Part shown: positions 48,077 to 59,640 of the stretch, piece after piece
How positions within the stretch are numbered: the stretch's first letter is position 1
Layout of the letters: each line of letters opens with the position of its first letter
Source of the DNA: Brassica napus
Lineage: Eukaryota; Streptophyta; Magnoliopsida; Brassicales; Brassicaceae
Length of the DNA stretch: 64,000 bases
Reading direction: 5' to 3'
NCBI RefSeq assembly: GCF_020379485.1
Contig: NC_063436.1
Span: forward strand, 29,324,423-29,388,422
Made by a program: the position numbers and the translations under genes
The notes under the pieces: generated by a model
What the model saw: only the letters and a program-made list of their open reading frames with translations
Told to the model about the DNA's origin: nothing
The model's database searches: none

Positions 48077-48355
48077 GAACATGATTATTGGGAAGTTCTT
48101 AGGGTGATGTTCTTGGCAGAATATAAGAACCCATCTCTTAACTTTAACTAAAAAAAGCTAAGAACCGGTTTTTAAATATCTTATTTAACTAAAAAAAGGA
48201 AAAATCCGGCTCTTAACTTTTAACTAAAAAAAGCGAAAAACCCGGTTCTTAACTTTTAACGAAAAAAATTAAGAACCGGCTCTTAAATATCCAAAAAACT
48301 AAGAACTGTTTCAAGTTAAAAACTTCACCCTAAAAATTTTCCGATAATTATGCTC
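48077..48355. mobile_element. Tourist-like MITE with TAA target duplication
   Basis: The 279-bp element has inverted ends GAACATGATTATTGGGAAGT / inverse of TTTTCCGATAATTATGCTC, flanked by TAA at 48074-48076 and 48356-48358. Interior has repeated AACTAAAAAAAGC..AAGAACCGG units. It sits ~320 bp upstream of the coiled-coil gene's ATG. Confidence 0.8.
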
Positions 48356-48393
48356 TAAGATTTGATGTTTTAATATAGCCATTTGGATTTTTG

Positions 48394-48450
48394 CCACGTC
48401 ATTAATGTAAAAAAAAAAACATAGAAGTAGATATGGTGATACCACGTGTC
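48394..48450 (+). promoter_or_regulatory. bZIP-type promoter sites (UPRE-like TGACGTGG and ABRE-type G-box)
   Basis: CCACGTCA at 48394-48401 (TGACGTGG on the other strand, the plant UPR element core) and CCACGTGTC at 48442-48450 (G-box/ABRE). A TATA-like TATATAAC near 48571 and a GA-rich leader follow. The gene downstream encodes a secretory-pathway protein, so stress control is plausible but not shown. Confidence 0.4.
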
Positions 48451-48675
48451 GATCACGACATCCCCACGATGTCAACAACACAACACACAAACCTTCTTCC
48501 CCCGTCTCTGTCCTCTTTGCAAGGTGTTGGGTGAAAAATATATTGTACGGTCCATTGTCAAAAAAGGAAGGATATATAACAGAGAGAGAGATCGTGGAAA
48601 CGTTTCTCTTTTGTTTTGTTGGAATCTCCGCCCCTCTTGTTGATCGTTCGCGAGGTTCAGTGGTGAATATTAGAC

Positions 48676-51465
48676 ATGGCAGCCGCCAAGCTCGTGGCTT
48701 TCTTACTTCTTCTTGCCTTTGTTTTCACCACCACCACTGTCTTCGCCGATGCTGGAATCGACGGTGTCGAGCCTGTGATTGCTGACGCCGCTGGATCCGA
48801 CAAGCTGGATCAGCTTAACGCCAAGATCCGTGCACTAGGTTAGTTAAGGAGTTGCATTCTTTAAGACTCTTCTTCCCTTTTAAATCAAATTATTGCAAGT
48901 TTTGATTTTTGTTACTTGAGTTCTCGTAACTTCGTATGTTATTGTGACATTTGAAATCGGATTCTGATTTGACTTCGTATGTTATGCTGATAGAATTTTA
49001 CTGTTTTAGTTCGTTGATGTGTTGCTATGAGTTTGTGGCATTTGTGAAAATTCAAATCTTGGGAGCTTTGTTGAATTGGTGGATGTTAATTTTTTTTGTT
49101 TTGTTTTCTGTTTTTGTTTGTTGTGAAGAGTCTCAAGTCGATGAGAAAGCTCGCGAGGTTAAGAGCAAAGATGAGTTGGTAGCAGAGAAGGAGAAGCTGC
49201 TTAAAGCAAAAGAAGACAAGATTGCTTCCTTGCAGACTGAAGTCTCATCACTACAAGTATGGATCTTTATATGATTTTGAATCATAAATGTTTTGAATTT
49301 TTTTAACACATTTTGAAAAAATAGGGAACATCAGATTCTGCTAAACAGTTGGGGAAGGTTCAAGCACGAGTTGTTGAGTTAGAGAAGCAGGTTAGACTTT
49401 TTAAGCTCGAGAAAATCAAATCTGTTTAGATGGCTAGATTTTATTTTGTGATGCTACTTCTGTTATTCAGGTGGAGGTACTCAGGAACTTCTTGGAGCAA
49501 AAGAACAAGGAGAAAACTTCCACAGAAGCTCGGACTAAAGAGGCTGAGAAAAAACTAACCGAACTAAACTCAAGTCTAGACGAAGTATGTGTTCTTTCCC
49601 TTGCTTCACTTTCTCTTTTAGGGACGTGGTGAATGCTTGTTTAAATTCTTTATTTCAGCTCTAGCTAAGACTTCTTTTAGGCTGAGGTCATGTATCTTCA
49701 TGATCTAGCCTCCTCATTTATGTTATCTTCTTTCCCTGAAAGCTTCCATTCTCAGCTATACTAGATCACTATAGAACAGCTATGTGATGTGATGTGATGT
49801 CTTGCAGCTTGAGAAGACAAATGAAGAGCAGATGAAGAAAATAGGCAAACTTGAACGTGCTATTAAGACAGCTGAGGTATATAGTTTAGTTTTCTCTTAC
49901 TAGATTAAACTCCCTACCGGTTTTCGTTTCTGCTTCACCCAAAATACAATTTCAGGAAGAAATATTGAGGACCAAGCTTGAAGCAACCTCGAAGACTAGT
50001 GAACTCCTTGAGGTAATGGTTCGACACTGTCTTTAACATTTTCATTATTTGGATATCAGCAAAACGTAGACGCCAAAACTGAAACATAAAGTTTAAAATC
50101 ATTTGTGTTTTGGTCAGGCTCATGGTTCATGGCTTCCCCCTTGGCTTGCCGTTCACTGGATTAGTATTCAGGTAAGGTTTTTACTGGTCTTTTCTACTTT
50201 TCTGTTACATGGCGGGTTTTTTTCCCTCAGTTAACTTGAGCATTTAATGTACTCATAGGCTTATACCGAGACACGTTGGGAGGCCCACGGGAAACCTGCT
50301 GTGGATACAGTCATTCTGAAGGTGTGCTTCTTTAGATTTGAGTTATAAACAGCATAGGAGCATCTGACTAATGAAGTTTACTTATTATCTAACTAGGTGA
50401 CGGAAGCAAAGACTCAAGCTGTGAAGTGGGCTGAACCACATGTGAAAAACGCTAAAACTGTAAGCGTCTTATTGGCAATTTATTTTGCAGTAATTTTCTC
50501 TGGCATATTAGTTTATTATTGTCACAAGTCTCTAGATTTATGAGTGGCTTTTATGTTCTGTGTGTTTATGATGCACTTCTTGCAGAAATATATTCCAGCC
50601 ATCAAGGAAACTGTCGCTACACATGTTGAGCCACACGTCCGAACACTATCCATCAAAGCAAAAGAGGCTTACCATGCATCCAAGAGTGCTGTTTCTCCTC
50701 ACATTGTCACGGTTCAAGAAATTGTAGACCCTTATTATCAGGTATAGTGTCTTTATCAGTTTATATTTTTGAGCTTGTGTTTACGATTGTAAACTTATAG
50801 CGTGTTTAACCTTTTCCAGGAGGCTAAAAAGTTTAGCAAGCCATACGTTGACCAAGTGGTAACGGCCACGAAACCACATGTTGATAATGTCAAGGTTGCC
50901 ATGAAACCTTACACAACCAAGGTGATCATCGTTTATACAGAGTTCCTTGAATCGGCCACAACTTATCACAATCAGGTATGAATCAAGTTATTGTCACTTT
51001 CTGGATGAATCAATGAGTTTTCTTGATTTTAAAAGCTAAAATTCTCATGTTGTCTGCGAAGGTCCAAGCTCATGTTGAACAAAGACTAAAGAGCCATGAG
51101 CTCACGGAGGCTTTTGCTACCAATGAGTTTGTTTGGTTTGCGGTATTTGTCTTTAACTTTCTTCCAGAACGTATTATTGATATTACATTCTTTTATTTAT
51201 CTCCACTCTTAATAACTCAAAATCTTTTCATTCAGGCTTCTGCGTTGTTGGCGTTACCCATCTTCTTTGCATACAGAGTTCTCTCTTCCCTTTTCTGGTG
51301 AATCTCGTAATTAACTCACTAAAATTTTTGATGTATAGTTGATCTAAAATCATGTAAATATCTCATATTGTTGTTTATTGCAGCACAAAGACAAAGAAAG
51401 CTGTTCAACACCCTCATCACCATGGTCGTCGCAAAACCAAAAGGAGTCATCACTCTGACAAGTGA
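48676..51465 (+). CDS. Secretory-pathway coiled-coil protein, myosin-heavy-chain-like (At4g31340 ortholog)
   Basis: Type I-like coiled-coil membrane protein of unknown role. Fourteen exons: 48676-48838, 49129-49256, 49325-49390, 49471-49584, 49808-49876, 49956-50012, 50118-50171, 50259-50321, 50397-50459, 50586-50741, 50820-50975, 51062-51142, 51236-51297, 51384-51465; 437 residues, all in frame. A signal peptide (~1-26: [21 protein letters not shown]) is followed by a Lys/Glu coiled coil (~45-215). The middle domain has WLPPWLAVH and repeated VxPHV/KPHVD-type helical units ([21 protein letters not shown]). One hydrophobic helix ([20 protein letters not shown], ~390-410) precedes a His/Lys-rich tail ([15 protein letters not shown]). 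The basic tail suggests a membrane anchor with cytosolic end. Almost all introns fall at phase 0. Confidence 0.93.
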
Positions 51466-52235
51466 AATTCATTGTTCCACGCTAAGTGAATTAAAATTCA
51501 GTGTTACTAGATTAAACATTTGATAGATATGTAATTTGGAATGAATTAAAATCACTTCTTATATAATATCCATTTGATTTTGTTAGATTTCAGTTTACAT
51601 TGGATTTTATTGTACTTTTATATCTAAATCAAGCTTTAAACAAGTATTATACCTTTCACCTGTTTTAAGGATTTCAAATATCTCTCTCTTTAGCACATGC
51701 AAAATCCACCTTAGTTATTGCTAGGCAAAAAACTTGAATCCTGCTATGAACCGAAACTTGTTGAATATCGGTTTAACACTTTGGTATCTAGAGAACTAAA
51801 TCCGATCTAAACTGAAATTTTTTTGGTCTCCGAATATATTCGAATAAATATTCTCAATTCAAATATTTAAACCAACCAATTAAAAATAAATGCAATATTA
51901 TTATTAATTATATTACATGTTCAATTTTATATTTATTATAATAGTATACATTTTAAATTTATGTAAGTATTATATGATAATTTTATTAATTTATCATGAA
52001 GCCGCTATTGTATACGCTATTTAATTAGTCAAAATTATCCGGAAAACATAAGTATAAGTTATAACATGTAAATGATTAAAAGATTTAACTATTTTATCTA
52101 TTTTGAAGAATTAGTTAACATAATTTAATGTTAAAGGATTATCTCTCTCGCTACACCAGCATCAACTCAGATTTTTTGATTTAAGCTTTTGTTTTGTCTA
52201 ATGTTTCAAAGTTGATCAAATTGATGAGAAGCCAA
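51466..52235. other. Intergenic, begins a transposon nest
   Basis: 3' UTR, then from about 51720 a diverged CTAGGCAAAAAACTTGAATCC / ACCGAAAC block akin to the hAT-like repeat at 29301. No gene. Confidence 0.5.
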
Positions 52236-53166
52236 ACATGTCTCCTATATATATATAAATAATAACTGGCAAAAAGTAAACAATGATAACATGAAAGAAG
52301 AAACCATTGGCACTAAGGGAGGCAGTGAGTTGATTTGGGTTGAATATATCCTCCAAACTGAATCAAGCTCAAAAGACCCACACATACCTTCTCCTTGAGC
52401 GAGTGAGCTTGCGAGAAAAAAAACTTTTAAGTGGGAAAGAGATGATTTGAGCCTAAGAGTTTTAAAAAGAAAAAAGAAGAAGATATCTAGCTATATAAAA
52501 AAGAAATGTAATAATTATTATAATAGAAATGAAGTAGTAAAATGAAAAGATTTTAATAACTAAGTATATATTAATAATAGAAAAACTAATTAATATTAAA
52601 AGGTTGTATCTTTCAATTGTGTAATTATTGAAATATTTATTTTTTTATGCACAAAAAATGTTATAGCCCACATGACCCAGTTTTAGTCAACTAATAACAA
52701 AATCCATCTTCATCCGTACGATAACGAAAATAACATATATAACACACCATTTGTTTCATCAAGTGAATCAACCACAAAAGACACTATCTCATAAACATTC
52801 ACACAATAATCTCAAACACCAACAAATATAAATATAATTCCCATTCACTAGCTTATCAAGTTATACAACAATCAAACATCAATTTTACTTTATGTTTAAA
52901 TTCTAACTAAATTAATTTTGTCACGACTATCAATTTTTATTCTACTTTTATTAAATCGATTAGTCACACCCACTTATACTATTCCACTTTGAATATACTA
53001 TGGTCGCTAACCATTATCGTATGGATCCGAAAATATTATTATCTTTCAATATATTTTAATCTTTATTATTTTTAACATGTTTTATTTACTTAGACTATAA
53101 AATAAATTTTAAATTCATTTAAAAATAAAACATACGAACCGATGCGTAGCGCCGGAATACCACTAG
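52236..53166 (+). mobile_element. Helitron (3' end clear, 5' end tentative)
   Basis: The 3' end is an imperfect hairpin CCGATGCGTAGCGCCGG followed by AATACCACTAG (ending 53166) and host T. It matches the ACCACTAG ending at 23346. A plausible 5' end is TCTCCTATATATATATAAAT at 52236, though the base before it is G; A|TCTCTCTCGC at 52142 is an alternative. No coding capacity. Confidence 0.65.
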
Positions 53167-53605
53167 TCATATATAAAACCGGAACTAACTAAATTATTCT
53201 ACTTTCCTTGAAGAAGTTGTTGAGATAAATCTATAGTTATGATATTCCTAAAGAATATAATCTCTTATACTTGCTTGCAAAGTTATGAATATATATGATT
53301 GAGAATACTAATAAAATCTAAAATAAAAAGACGGGAGGATATATAAAATTATTTAGTGGTTTTAGTTTTTGAGTGAAAACAATAAAATTTATATAAAAAA
53401 AAGAATTAGAAAGTAACAAAAAAATAATTTTTGAGGGCTTTTTGGTTACATTGTTAATCAGAAAGGAAAAGGAAATATTTATATTGGTATTTGTACCTTC
53501 TTTATTTTGTTAGGACGCAATTATGTATTTTAATATGCAAGTGAAACTTAACAAAAGTCAGTATTAAAAGTTGTAAGAAACTGTCAGTTTCTGTTGGCTA
53601 TGCAG

Positions 53606-53920
53606 GTTTCATTAGTGGCATCAGAAAGTGCATTCAACACAAGTGGGAGGATATTAGAGTCTTATCGAAGCTGCTTAACTCACTACATGATAGAGATTCT
53701 TATGTGTACTGAGCAATGGCTTCATGCTGACATCAAGCTTAAGGAAACCATCATCACAAATGAGCAAATCCTAGTTGATGTTGAAGAGTTTGATAAGCTT
53801 GAGAAAGGTATGAATTCATTTGCACTTCTTTTCTATTTGTTTGCTTTGTTTTATTGGCCATGTAACTGATTTTCGTTTGCCTTTGTATCAGAGTTTGAAG
53901 CTCACAATCTTGATGATTGA
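53606..53920 (+). pseudogene. hAT transposase C-terminal fragment
   Basis: Two exon-like pieces, 53606-53807 and 53892-53920, joined by a consensus GT-AG intron. They encode the end of the hAT dimerisation domain: SLVASESAFNTSGRILESYR, then LICTQDWL-like MCTEQWLHADIK, then LEKEFEAHNLDD and stop. The invariant SAF..GR..D/E..R pattern is present. The upstream BED finger and DDE core are missing. It lies beside a Helitron and CCGA-rich repeat ends, probably the remains of one hAT element. Confidence 0.8.
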
Positions 53921-54322
53921 AGTCTGGATTTTGAAGGTTGAAGGCTGGAGATTGAAGTTTCAAAGAGTTTTTTTTTATTGATCTATGTTGCTTTCTTTTG
54001 GCTATCACTTGGGTAATGGTGATCTTTGTTTTTGTTTTTCATTTGAATAATGGTGATCTTTGTATCACTTCTATCTTAATAAAGTTTTAATGTTGCTTTC
54101 ATCTTTGTCTTTCTTTTGTTTCGAGTTTGAATGTGTCTTTAATGTGCCTGTCTTTGTAATGGAACTTTAGTATGTTGTGTCTCGAGTTTGAATGTGTCTT
54201 TGGTATGTTGTCCTTTGTGTCTTTGTTTTGAGTTCAACGTTAAGCAGAGGTCTTGTAGAGTTCCTAATATTAAGCAGAGGTTTTGTAGAGTTTGTATCAA
54301 CGTTGGTTTGATTTGTATCAAG

Positions 54323-54595
54323 TGTAACCGAGTACCAAATCGAGTTTAACCGCATAAAAATTAGTCAAACCGACTTCAAATTAGTGCATCCATAACCGAA
54401 TAACCGAGTAAGAACCAAAACCTATACATATTTCGGTTTCAATCAATTTTCGACACAGTTATAAAATCCGAACCGAACCCGACGACATCCGAACCGATAC
54501 CGGACCAAACTTTTATAATATCCGAATGGGTTTGATTTTCGACAAGACCTAAACCGAAGCCCGATTGGTCTACCGATTGCCCAGGCCTAGAAACT
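54323..54595. repeat. CCGA-rich dispersed repeat, possible right end of the hAT element
   Basis: Dense ACCGA/AACCG motifs ending in GCCCAGGCCTAG. Its inverse (CTAGGCCTGGGC) is a hAT-like terminus. With the CTAGGC block near 51722 it may bound the transposase fragment. Confidence 0.45.
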
Positions 54596-54708
54596 GGGAC
54601 CATTTGGTAACAAATGAGCTTCTTTCTCTTTGGAAATCCAGAACGACAAGTAGTCATAACCCGTAGAAGTAAAACACCGATCGAGGCGTCTCGAATCTCT
54701 CTTTATTA

Positions 54709-55040
54709 ATGGCTCCTGCTCCCTCCAGTCAATCGAACGGTCACATATCTTTCTTAATCCTTGTTAATCTTTACGGTACAAGAAAAAAAGACAGTAAGAA
54801 AGAGCGGTAAGAGCACTGGTAAAAACATGTATATATTCGATAGATTTCATGAGCAAATGGAGAAAGTTAGGGCTTTTCCTCGACAATGAAGCAAAAAGCT
54901 TTGGTGGCGTTCATGTTATTGAACTGTATGTTGAGAATCTTGTTTTCCGCGTACCACTTATGTAGGAGATGAAACGTCCATTTGCTCCAATGAAGGCTCT
55001 TGATATGGAACAAGACGTCATAATAAAGAAGATTAAATGA
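54709..55040 (+). pseudogene. Probable relic of a selenoprotein-H-like (SelT/SelW/SelH fold) gene, At4g31360 position
   Basis: Starts MAPAPSSQSNGH and ends with EMKRPFAPMKALDMEQDVIIKKIK before TGA at 55038. That ending resembles the C-terminus of plant selenoprotein-H-like proteins annotated as selenium binding, as I recall it. An in-frame TAG precedes GAGATGAAA, and the middle is not alignable. Arabidopsis has such a gene just before FLA5, which fits this place. Identification rests on a short motif plus synteny, so it is tentative. Confidence 0.45.
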
Positions 55041-55535
55041 GAGACTGCAAATAGGCTCTTCTTGTGCCTATTCTGTTCTTTGTTTCTACCTTGCCCTTAG
55101 TTTAATCACTAATCAGTTAGGATTATATGTATAAGACTTTCTAGAGCAATGTTGGTTGTTGGATCAGTTAGGTTCACTTTTGTAAGTGCAGTCTCGTTGT
55201 TACGATTAGCTTGGTTGATCTGTTTTTTGTGCGACAGTGTGAGGAGGTTAACTCGTATTTGTAAGGGCTCGCTTTAGTCATCTCATTGTTTGAAGCAAAC
55301 AGATGCAGAAGCGTTTTTCGTTGTGATCAGGCATGTTTTTCTAACATTAATGGCATTGGTTAATCTATGTTTTAAACGTAACACACTTAGAATTAGAACT
55401 GTGTAACAAGTTCAACAGGACATTTGCATGATCACAGTGGTCTCTCTTCTTGGTAAAAAAAAACTACAAAATGAATAAATGTTTTTGAATCTCATCTACC
55501 GTTATTGTCATCAGACCACATGATCTAACTCCATC
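55041..55535. other. Spacer before FLA5 3' end
   Basis: No gene seen; includes the FLA5 3' UTR on the minus strand. Confidence 0.6.
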
Positions 55536-56426
55536 TTAAAACCAAGCAAAGCTAACAAAAAATACTATCAAGAGAACTACAACTTCAAAGCTAAAACGTG
55601 TCTTGCAAGCAGAAGAGGTCTTCCCAGCCTTATCAGCAGCTTCAATCTTCTCATTATCAGCGCTTGGAGTAGGTGCTGGAGAATCAACCTCAGGTGTCTC
55701 TGTTTCAGGTGTAAGTTTTGGAACATTACTATCCGAGGCATTGTCTTCATCACCTGGTCCAGGAGCCGGAGCTGGAGCTGGAGCTGGAGGGGTTGCACCA
55801 CTCATGGGAGATGGACTTGGAGCCATTGCAGCATCCATAGGAGATGGAGCAGGAGCTGGAGCTAAAGGAACGGGTGGTGGTGGAGGTGGGAGAACTGCTA
55901 AGCTGAGTCCAGGAGCCACAATGGGCATGCTAATCTGTATTATAGACAGGTTAAAAGGGTTGTGATACAACGTGGTAACATACTCAGCGTTTAGTGGTGA
56001 GCCCTTTACTCCGGATCCAAAGTAAACTTTTCCTTTAGATTTGGTACAATTGAGGAAACCATTCATCTCTTCACCTAAACCGGTTGTTTGGTACAAGGTA
56101 GTGAGCATTATGCTCTTCTCCTTCATCCCCTTAAGCTTGAGCTCGTCGTAGTAGTCAAGAATGACATGAGTCATGAGGATGTTTTTGAGCTCAATGGCGG
56201 ATTTGTTTGTGATAGAGCTGATGTTGTTGTTGTTAACAGCGAGTAGGGTTATGGTTTGGTATTTGCTTATGAGTGTAGTGAGCTTGGTTTTGGTGAAGAG
56301 CTCACTCATGGTGCTGAAATTGGAGTATTTCTCAAACGCATGTGTGATGTTATCGGCTGTAACGATGGGAGAGAAGAGGAGTAAAAGGGTTAGGGAGAGG
56401 AGAGAAAAGGAGGCGTTGAGATTCAT
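55536..56426 (-). CDS. FLA5: Fasciclin-like arabinogalactan protein (FLA5 ortholog)
   Basis: GPI-anchored cell-surface proteoglycan; ortholog of Arabidopsis At4g31370. Intronless, 296 residues; ATG at 56426 (MNLNASFSLL). Signal peptide ~1-24 (LLLLFSPIVTA). A single FAS1 domain follows (~25-180): NITHAFEKYSNFSTMSELF, then TLLAVNNNNIS and LKNILMTHVILDYYDELKL. It has several N-glycosylation sequons (NIT, NFS, NIS, NCT, NLS). A Pro/Ala region (~185-235; PPPPPPVPLAPAPAPSP, PAPAPAPGPG) carries the AP/PA repeats hydroxylated and arabinogalactosylated in AGPs, followed by an acidic spacer. The C-terminus is a hydrophobic GPI signal (FSFEVVVLLIVFFVSFAWF). Slightly longer than Arabidopsis FLA5, mainly in the Pro-rich and acidic parts. 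Confidence 0.93.
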   Translation of the reverse strand: MNLNASFSLLSLTLLLLFSPIVTADNITHAFEKYSNFSTMSELFTKTKLTTLISKYQTITLLAVNNNNISSITNKSAIELKNILMTHVILDYYDELKLKGMKEKSIMLTTLYQTTGLGEEMNGFLNCTKSKGKVYFGSGVKGSPLNAEYVTTLYHNPFNLSIIQISMPIVAPGLSLAVLPPPPPPVPLAPAPAPSPMDAAMAPSPSPMSGATPPAPAPAPAPGPGDEDNASDSNVPKLTPETETPEVDSPAPTPSADNEKIEAADKAGKTSSACKTRFSFEVVVLLIVFFVSFAWF

Positions 56427-57139
56427 CTTGTGTGCTGAAAAGCTAAACCTCAATGGCTTCACATGTTTGGTATTTATGCAGAAGAAGTGAGGAAGTTGTA
56501 GAATGAACTAGTCTTTATGGTGTGCTAAGTCTACTCTCCTATTTTTAGTGTGTAATAAGACTTGGCCACTAGATGAATTTAATTATTTGAAGACTAATTT
56601 TTTAGTTTATTTAGGGTTTAGCATGTGTGTTTTTAGAAAGAATGATTAAAATAATATATTTGTTTCCATGCTTATGTATTCATTTACTAATTATAACTTT
56701 TAAAAAAGGGGTAAACATTTCCTAAAAGAATAGAATGTGAAAAGCTCTGGTAATCACGCGCAGTGTTTATTTAGGTTGGCAGCGAATTCGAACTCGAGTT
56801 TATTAGAGATCCACAAAACGTATTGTACTATCCGACCACGGACGCCATGCAAAGAAAACATTGGTTTAACAAAAAACTTAAAGTTTAATTATAACTTAAA
56901 GAAAACTAAAGTTATATATACTGAGAAGCCATGCAAAGCAATAGTTACGTCAAATGATATATATTTGGTTTTAAAAACATTTAGTCGGTGGATTACGTCA
57001 AAGAGGTTGGCAGACTTTATTCCCCATGTATAATTAGGCACTTAGGTTATTAGGTATATTATCATTATCCAAAAACATGGAACATTTTATATTCTTATTT
57101 CTTAGTATTCTTACATTAAATAACACGTTTTATTTGTCG
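56427..57139. other. FLA5 promoter and gene-free spacer
   Basis: The FLA5 promoter lies on the minus strand. No other gene. Confidence 0.5.
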
Positions 57140-57154
57140 AACCTATGTTCTAAG

Positions 57155-57627
57155 TTTTTTTTTTTTTTGTCATCTGAAAGATTATATTATCACAGGTGAA
57201 ATACAGTCGAAACACACCTAAGCCGGCAAGAAACATTTTTCTTCCGGAGCCATAAGCCGGCAAAGATCGAAATCTTTCCAGAGCCATAAGAGAAAACTAC
57301 TAGACAACTAAAAACGATTTACAAGAAACTCTAATACATAAGCCAAAATCCAAAACATAAGCGAAGGAGAAGCGTTGATGATTGCAGTCCAAAACGCAGA
57401 GCACATCGATCTCCAAACGAAGGATAGAGACAGGTCCAAGAGACTTCATAGAGAGGGGTAGGGAACCTGAAAAAGATTCCTATCCAAAGAGCCAAAACAT
57501 AAGGGTGGAGGATCCTCAAAGTTCCCGCAGCAACGATCCGGTACTTACATCAGTCCGTCCATATAGTAACATAGGTGAGCCCAAATGGATCTTCAAGGGA
57601 GACACGAATACTGAAGCACTCCAAAGA
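57155..57627 (-). mobile_element. 5'-truncated LINE-type retroposon with 15-bp target duplication
   Basis: On the minus strand the element ends ATCTTTCAGATGACAAAAAA with ~14 A's, a typical crucifer LINE tail. Identical flanks AACCTATGTTCTAAG lie at 57140-57154 and 57628-57642. 473 bp, no intact protein. Confidence 0.85.
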
Positions 57628-58137
57628 AACCTATGTTCTAAGTTAGATGGTCTTTTACACAATACTCATAAAAATATATATATAAACACGAATATTAAAA
57701 AGTTTCTGCTTTGTACCTATTATTCGAATTTGCAACTCGGAGAGAGATCGTATTCTCTTTGTTAACCTACGAACACAACATCTCATAATTGAGCGCGTTT
57801 ACTGCATTGTGTGCTGCCAAAAGTGTAATACTATTCATTATCGTAGTACTTTTTCAATTCTTTTGAAATTTCGGCAGCTGAGCTAAATTGACCTTAACTA
57901 ATATCAACGTGATACGTCATGCTAATTAGTTTACACTGCAACTAGTATCATACTCTCGAGCTATATATCATCACTATTAGTGTAAAGTTCAACTAGTATT
58001 ATTCACATGTAAATTATAATCCGAAGAAGAAACAAATAGTTATTTTCTTGACATATAAAAACTAAGCATCGGCTGATCCACTAAAGAGATAGGGGTCACT
58101 TGGTCCCGGTAAGATAATAAAACCAATTTATACAAAT

Positions 58138-58240
58138 TCTTATGAGTCAATAGTTCAGTTGGTATATTTCTGGTAGTGACACTCATAAATCTAAGTTCAG
58201 TTCACCATATGATCTCTTGGCAGTTCTTTTTTCCTCTTAC
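58138..58240 (+). mobile_element. Possible tRNA-derived SINE fragment
   Basis: An A-box-like TAGTTCAGTTGG (~58152) is followed ~40 bp later by a B-box-like AGTTCAGTTC, then a T-run. Weak; family not recognised. Confidence 0.3.
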
Positions 58241-58640
58241 CCTCTTAGAATTTTGGGCATATTATATTTCTTTTTTTATCTACGCGTATTATATTTCCTT
58301 TATATTTTATTATGATGATAACAGTATAAATTGATAATAACTATATTTGTTTATTTATGTAAATATTATTACCTTGCCATATAAAATAATTAAAGTATTT
58401 CGATTTAATTTTATGGGAACTTTAATTAGTATTTCATGCAAGTTCGATAAAAATGGCGTAGGTATACCTAAATTTCCTAAATAATCATAAATTTTTGAAT
58501 CATTAATTCAATTGTAATTGATCTGATTATACGTGCATTGTAAAAGTATCGTCTTATCCCGCGTTAGAGATTTGAATTTGAGATGTTGTAGTTACCTTTG
58601 CCAACCAATTAGATTGTAAGATTATAGAATTAGAAAAAAA

Positions 58641-58641
<1 letters not shown>

Positions 58642-58684
<43 letters not shown>
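58642..58684. repeat. AT dinucleotide microsatellite
   Basis: About 21 uninterrupted AT repeats. Confidence 0.9.
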
Positions 58685-58687
<3 letters not shown>

Positions 58688-59249
58688 CCCATAAAATGGC
58701 TACATGCCTACGCTAATTGTTATTCTTAAATCATTCATAGTACAAAATTATTCTAAGATGCCCTAACTATATATAATTTTAAAATTACCTATAAAGAAAA
58801 AAATAGATCATGATATAGAGCGATTCACTAGATTGGAATCAAATTCAATGTATAGTCTAATGATATATAATAAAATATAAAACCAATACTAGTAATGTTA
58901 GGTATCTAAAATTAAACCGAGATATCATTTTCTTGACAGAATCATTCTAAGCTGTAAGTGACCTATACCAATCGCTCCTTCATTGGCTACTCGAGCATAT
59001 CTTTCGCAATAAGAATACCACTAAAGCTATAGATCCCTCCCTATATGTACATATATATGTGCGTCTGCGAACAGAATTATGTAATATATACATATATCTA
59101 CATATATATATGTGTGTGTGTGAATTACAGTTAAATATATATATAAAAATATGTTCGCTTCTCTCCTGTGATGTCACGTCATCAAGTCGTGCATTATGGG
59201 AGTGACATGTGTCTCATTTTATATTTGGAGCTAAAATAAAACAAAAAGT

Positions 59250-59325
59250 TGTCAAGGGTAATTGAACCCAGCACTTCCAGCACTGGTAATTTCTCTTAGA
59301 ACCACTAGGCTAAAGTTACTTTTTA
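59250..59325 (-). mobile_element. Possible tRNA-derived SINE fragment
   Basis: On the minus strand, A-box-like TAGCCTAGTGG precedes GGGTTCAATTACCC (B-box-like, one base long). Matches Pol III promoter spacing but no tail was identified. Confidence 0.35.
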
Positions 59326-59640
59326 TAAATATGTGGCCGCGAAAATACTTATTATCGTGTTGGCTGGAAGTCCATGATTCTTCTGCTTGTGGCCAGGGCC
59401 GGCACTGAACTGACGTCAAGATGAAGATCGTGAAGTTAAAAACTTTGCTCCAAACAGTTTTGCAATGTTTCCAACCTTTATAACTTGATGTATATAATAT
59501 ATATCAAAATATATTTGTTGTACACGTTTTTATTAGTTTTGCTTTTAAAAGAATGTATTTGCAGTTATAAATGTTTTGTGTCAGTGAAGTAATGGTTGAA
59601 AAACCTCTATACATATGTCATTTTAAAATAACATCCAACT

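Larger units (their letters stand above)
57645..59390. other. Gene-free AT-rich stretch
   Basis: No gene. Holds two tRNA-like (SINE-like) segments and an AT microsatellite, listed separately. Confidence 0.5.

Noticed and set aside
55603..55965. Gly/Ala-rich plus-strand frame over FLA5
   Set aside because: Antisense shadow of the Pro/Ala repeat region of FLA5.
59394..59420. CAGGGCCGGCACTGA as a hAT terminus
   Set aside because: It fits a hAT end, but no partner end or 8-bp duplication was found, so not listed as an element.
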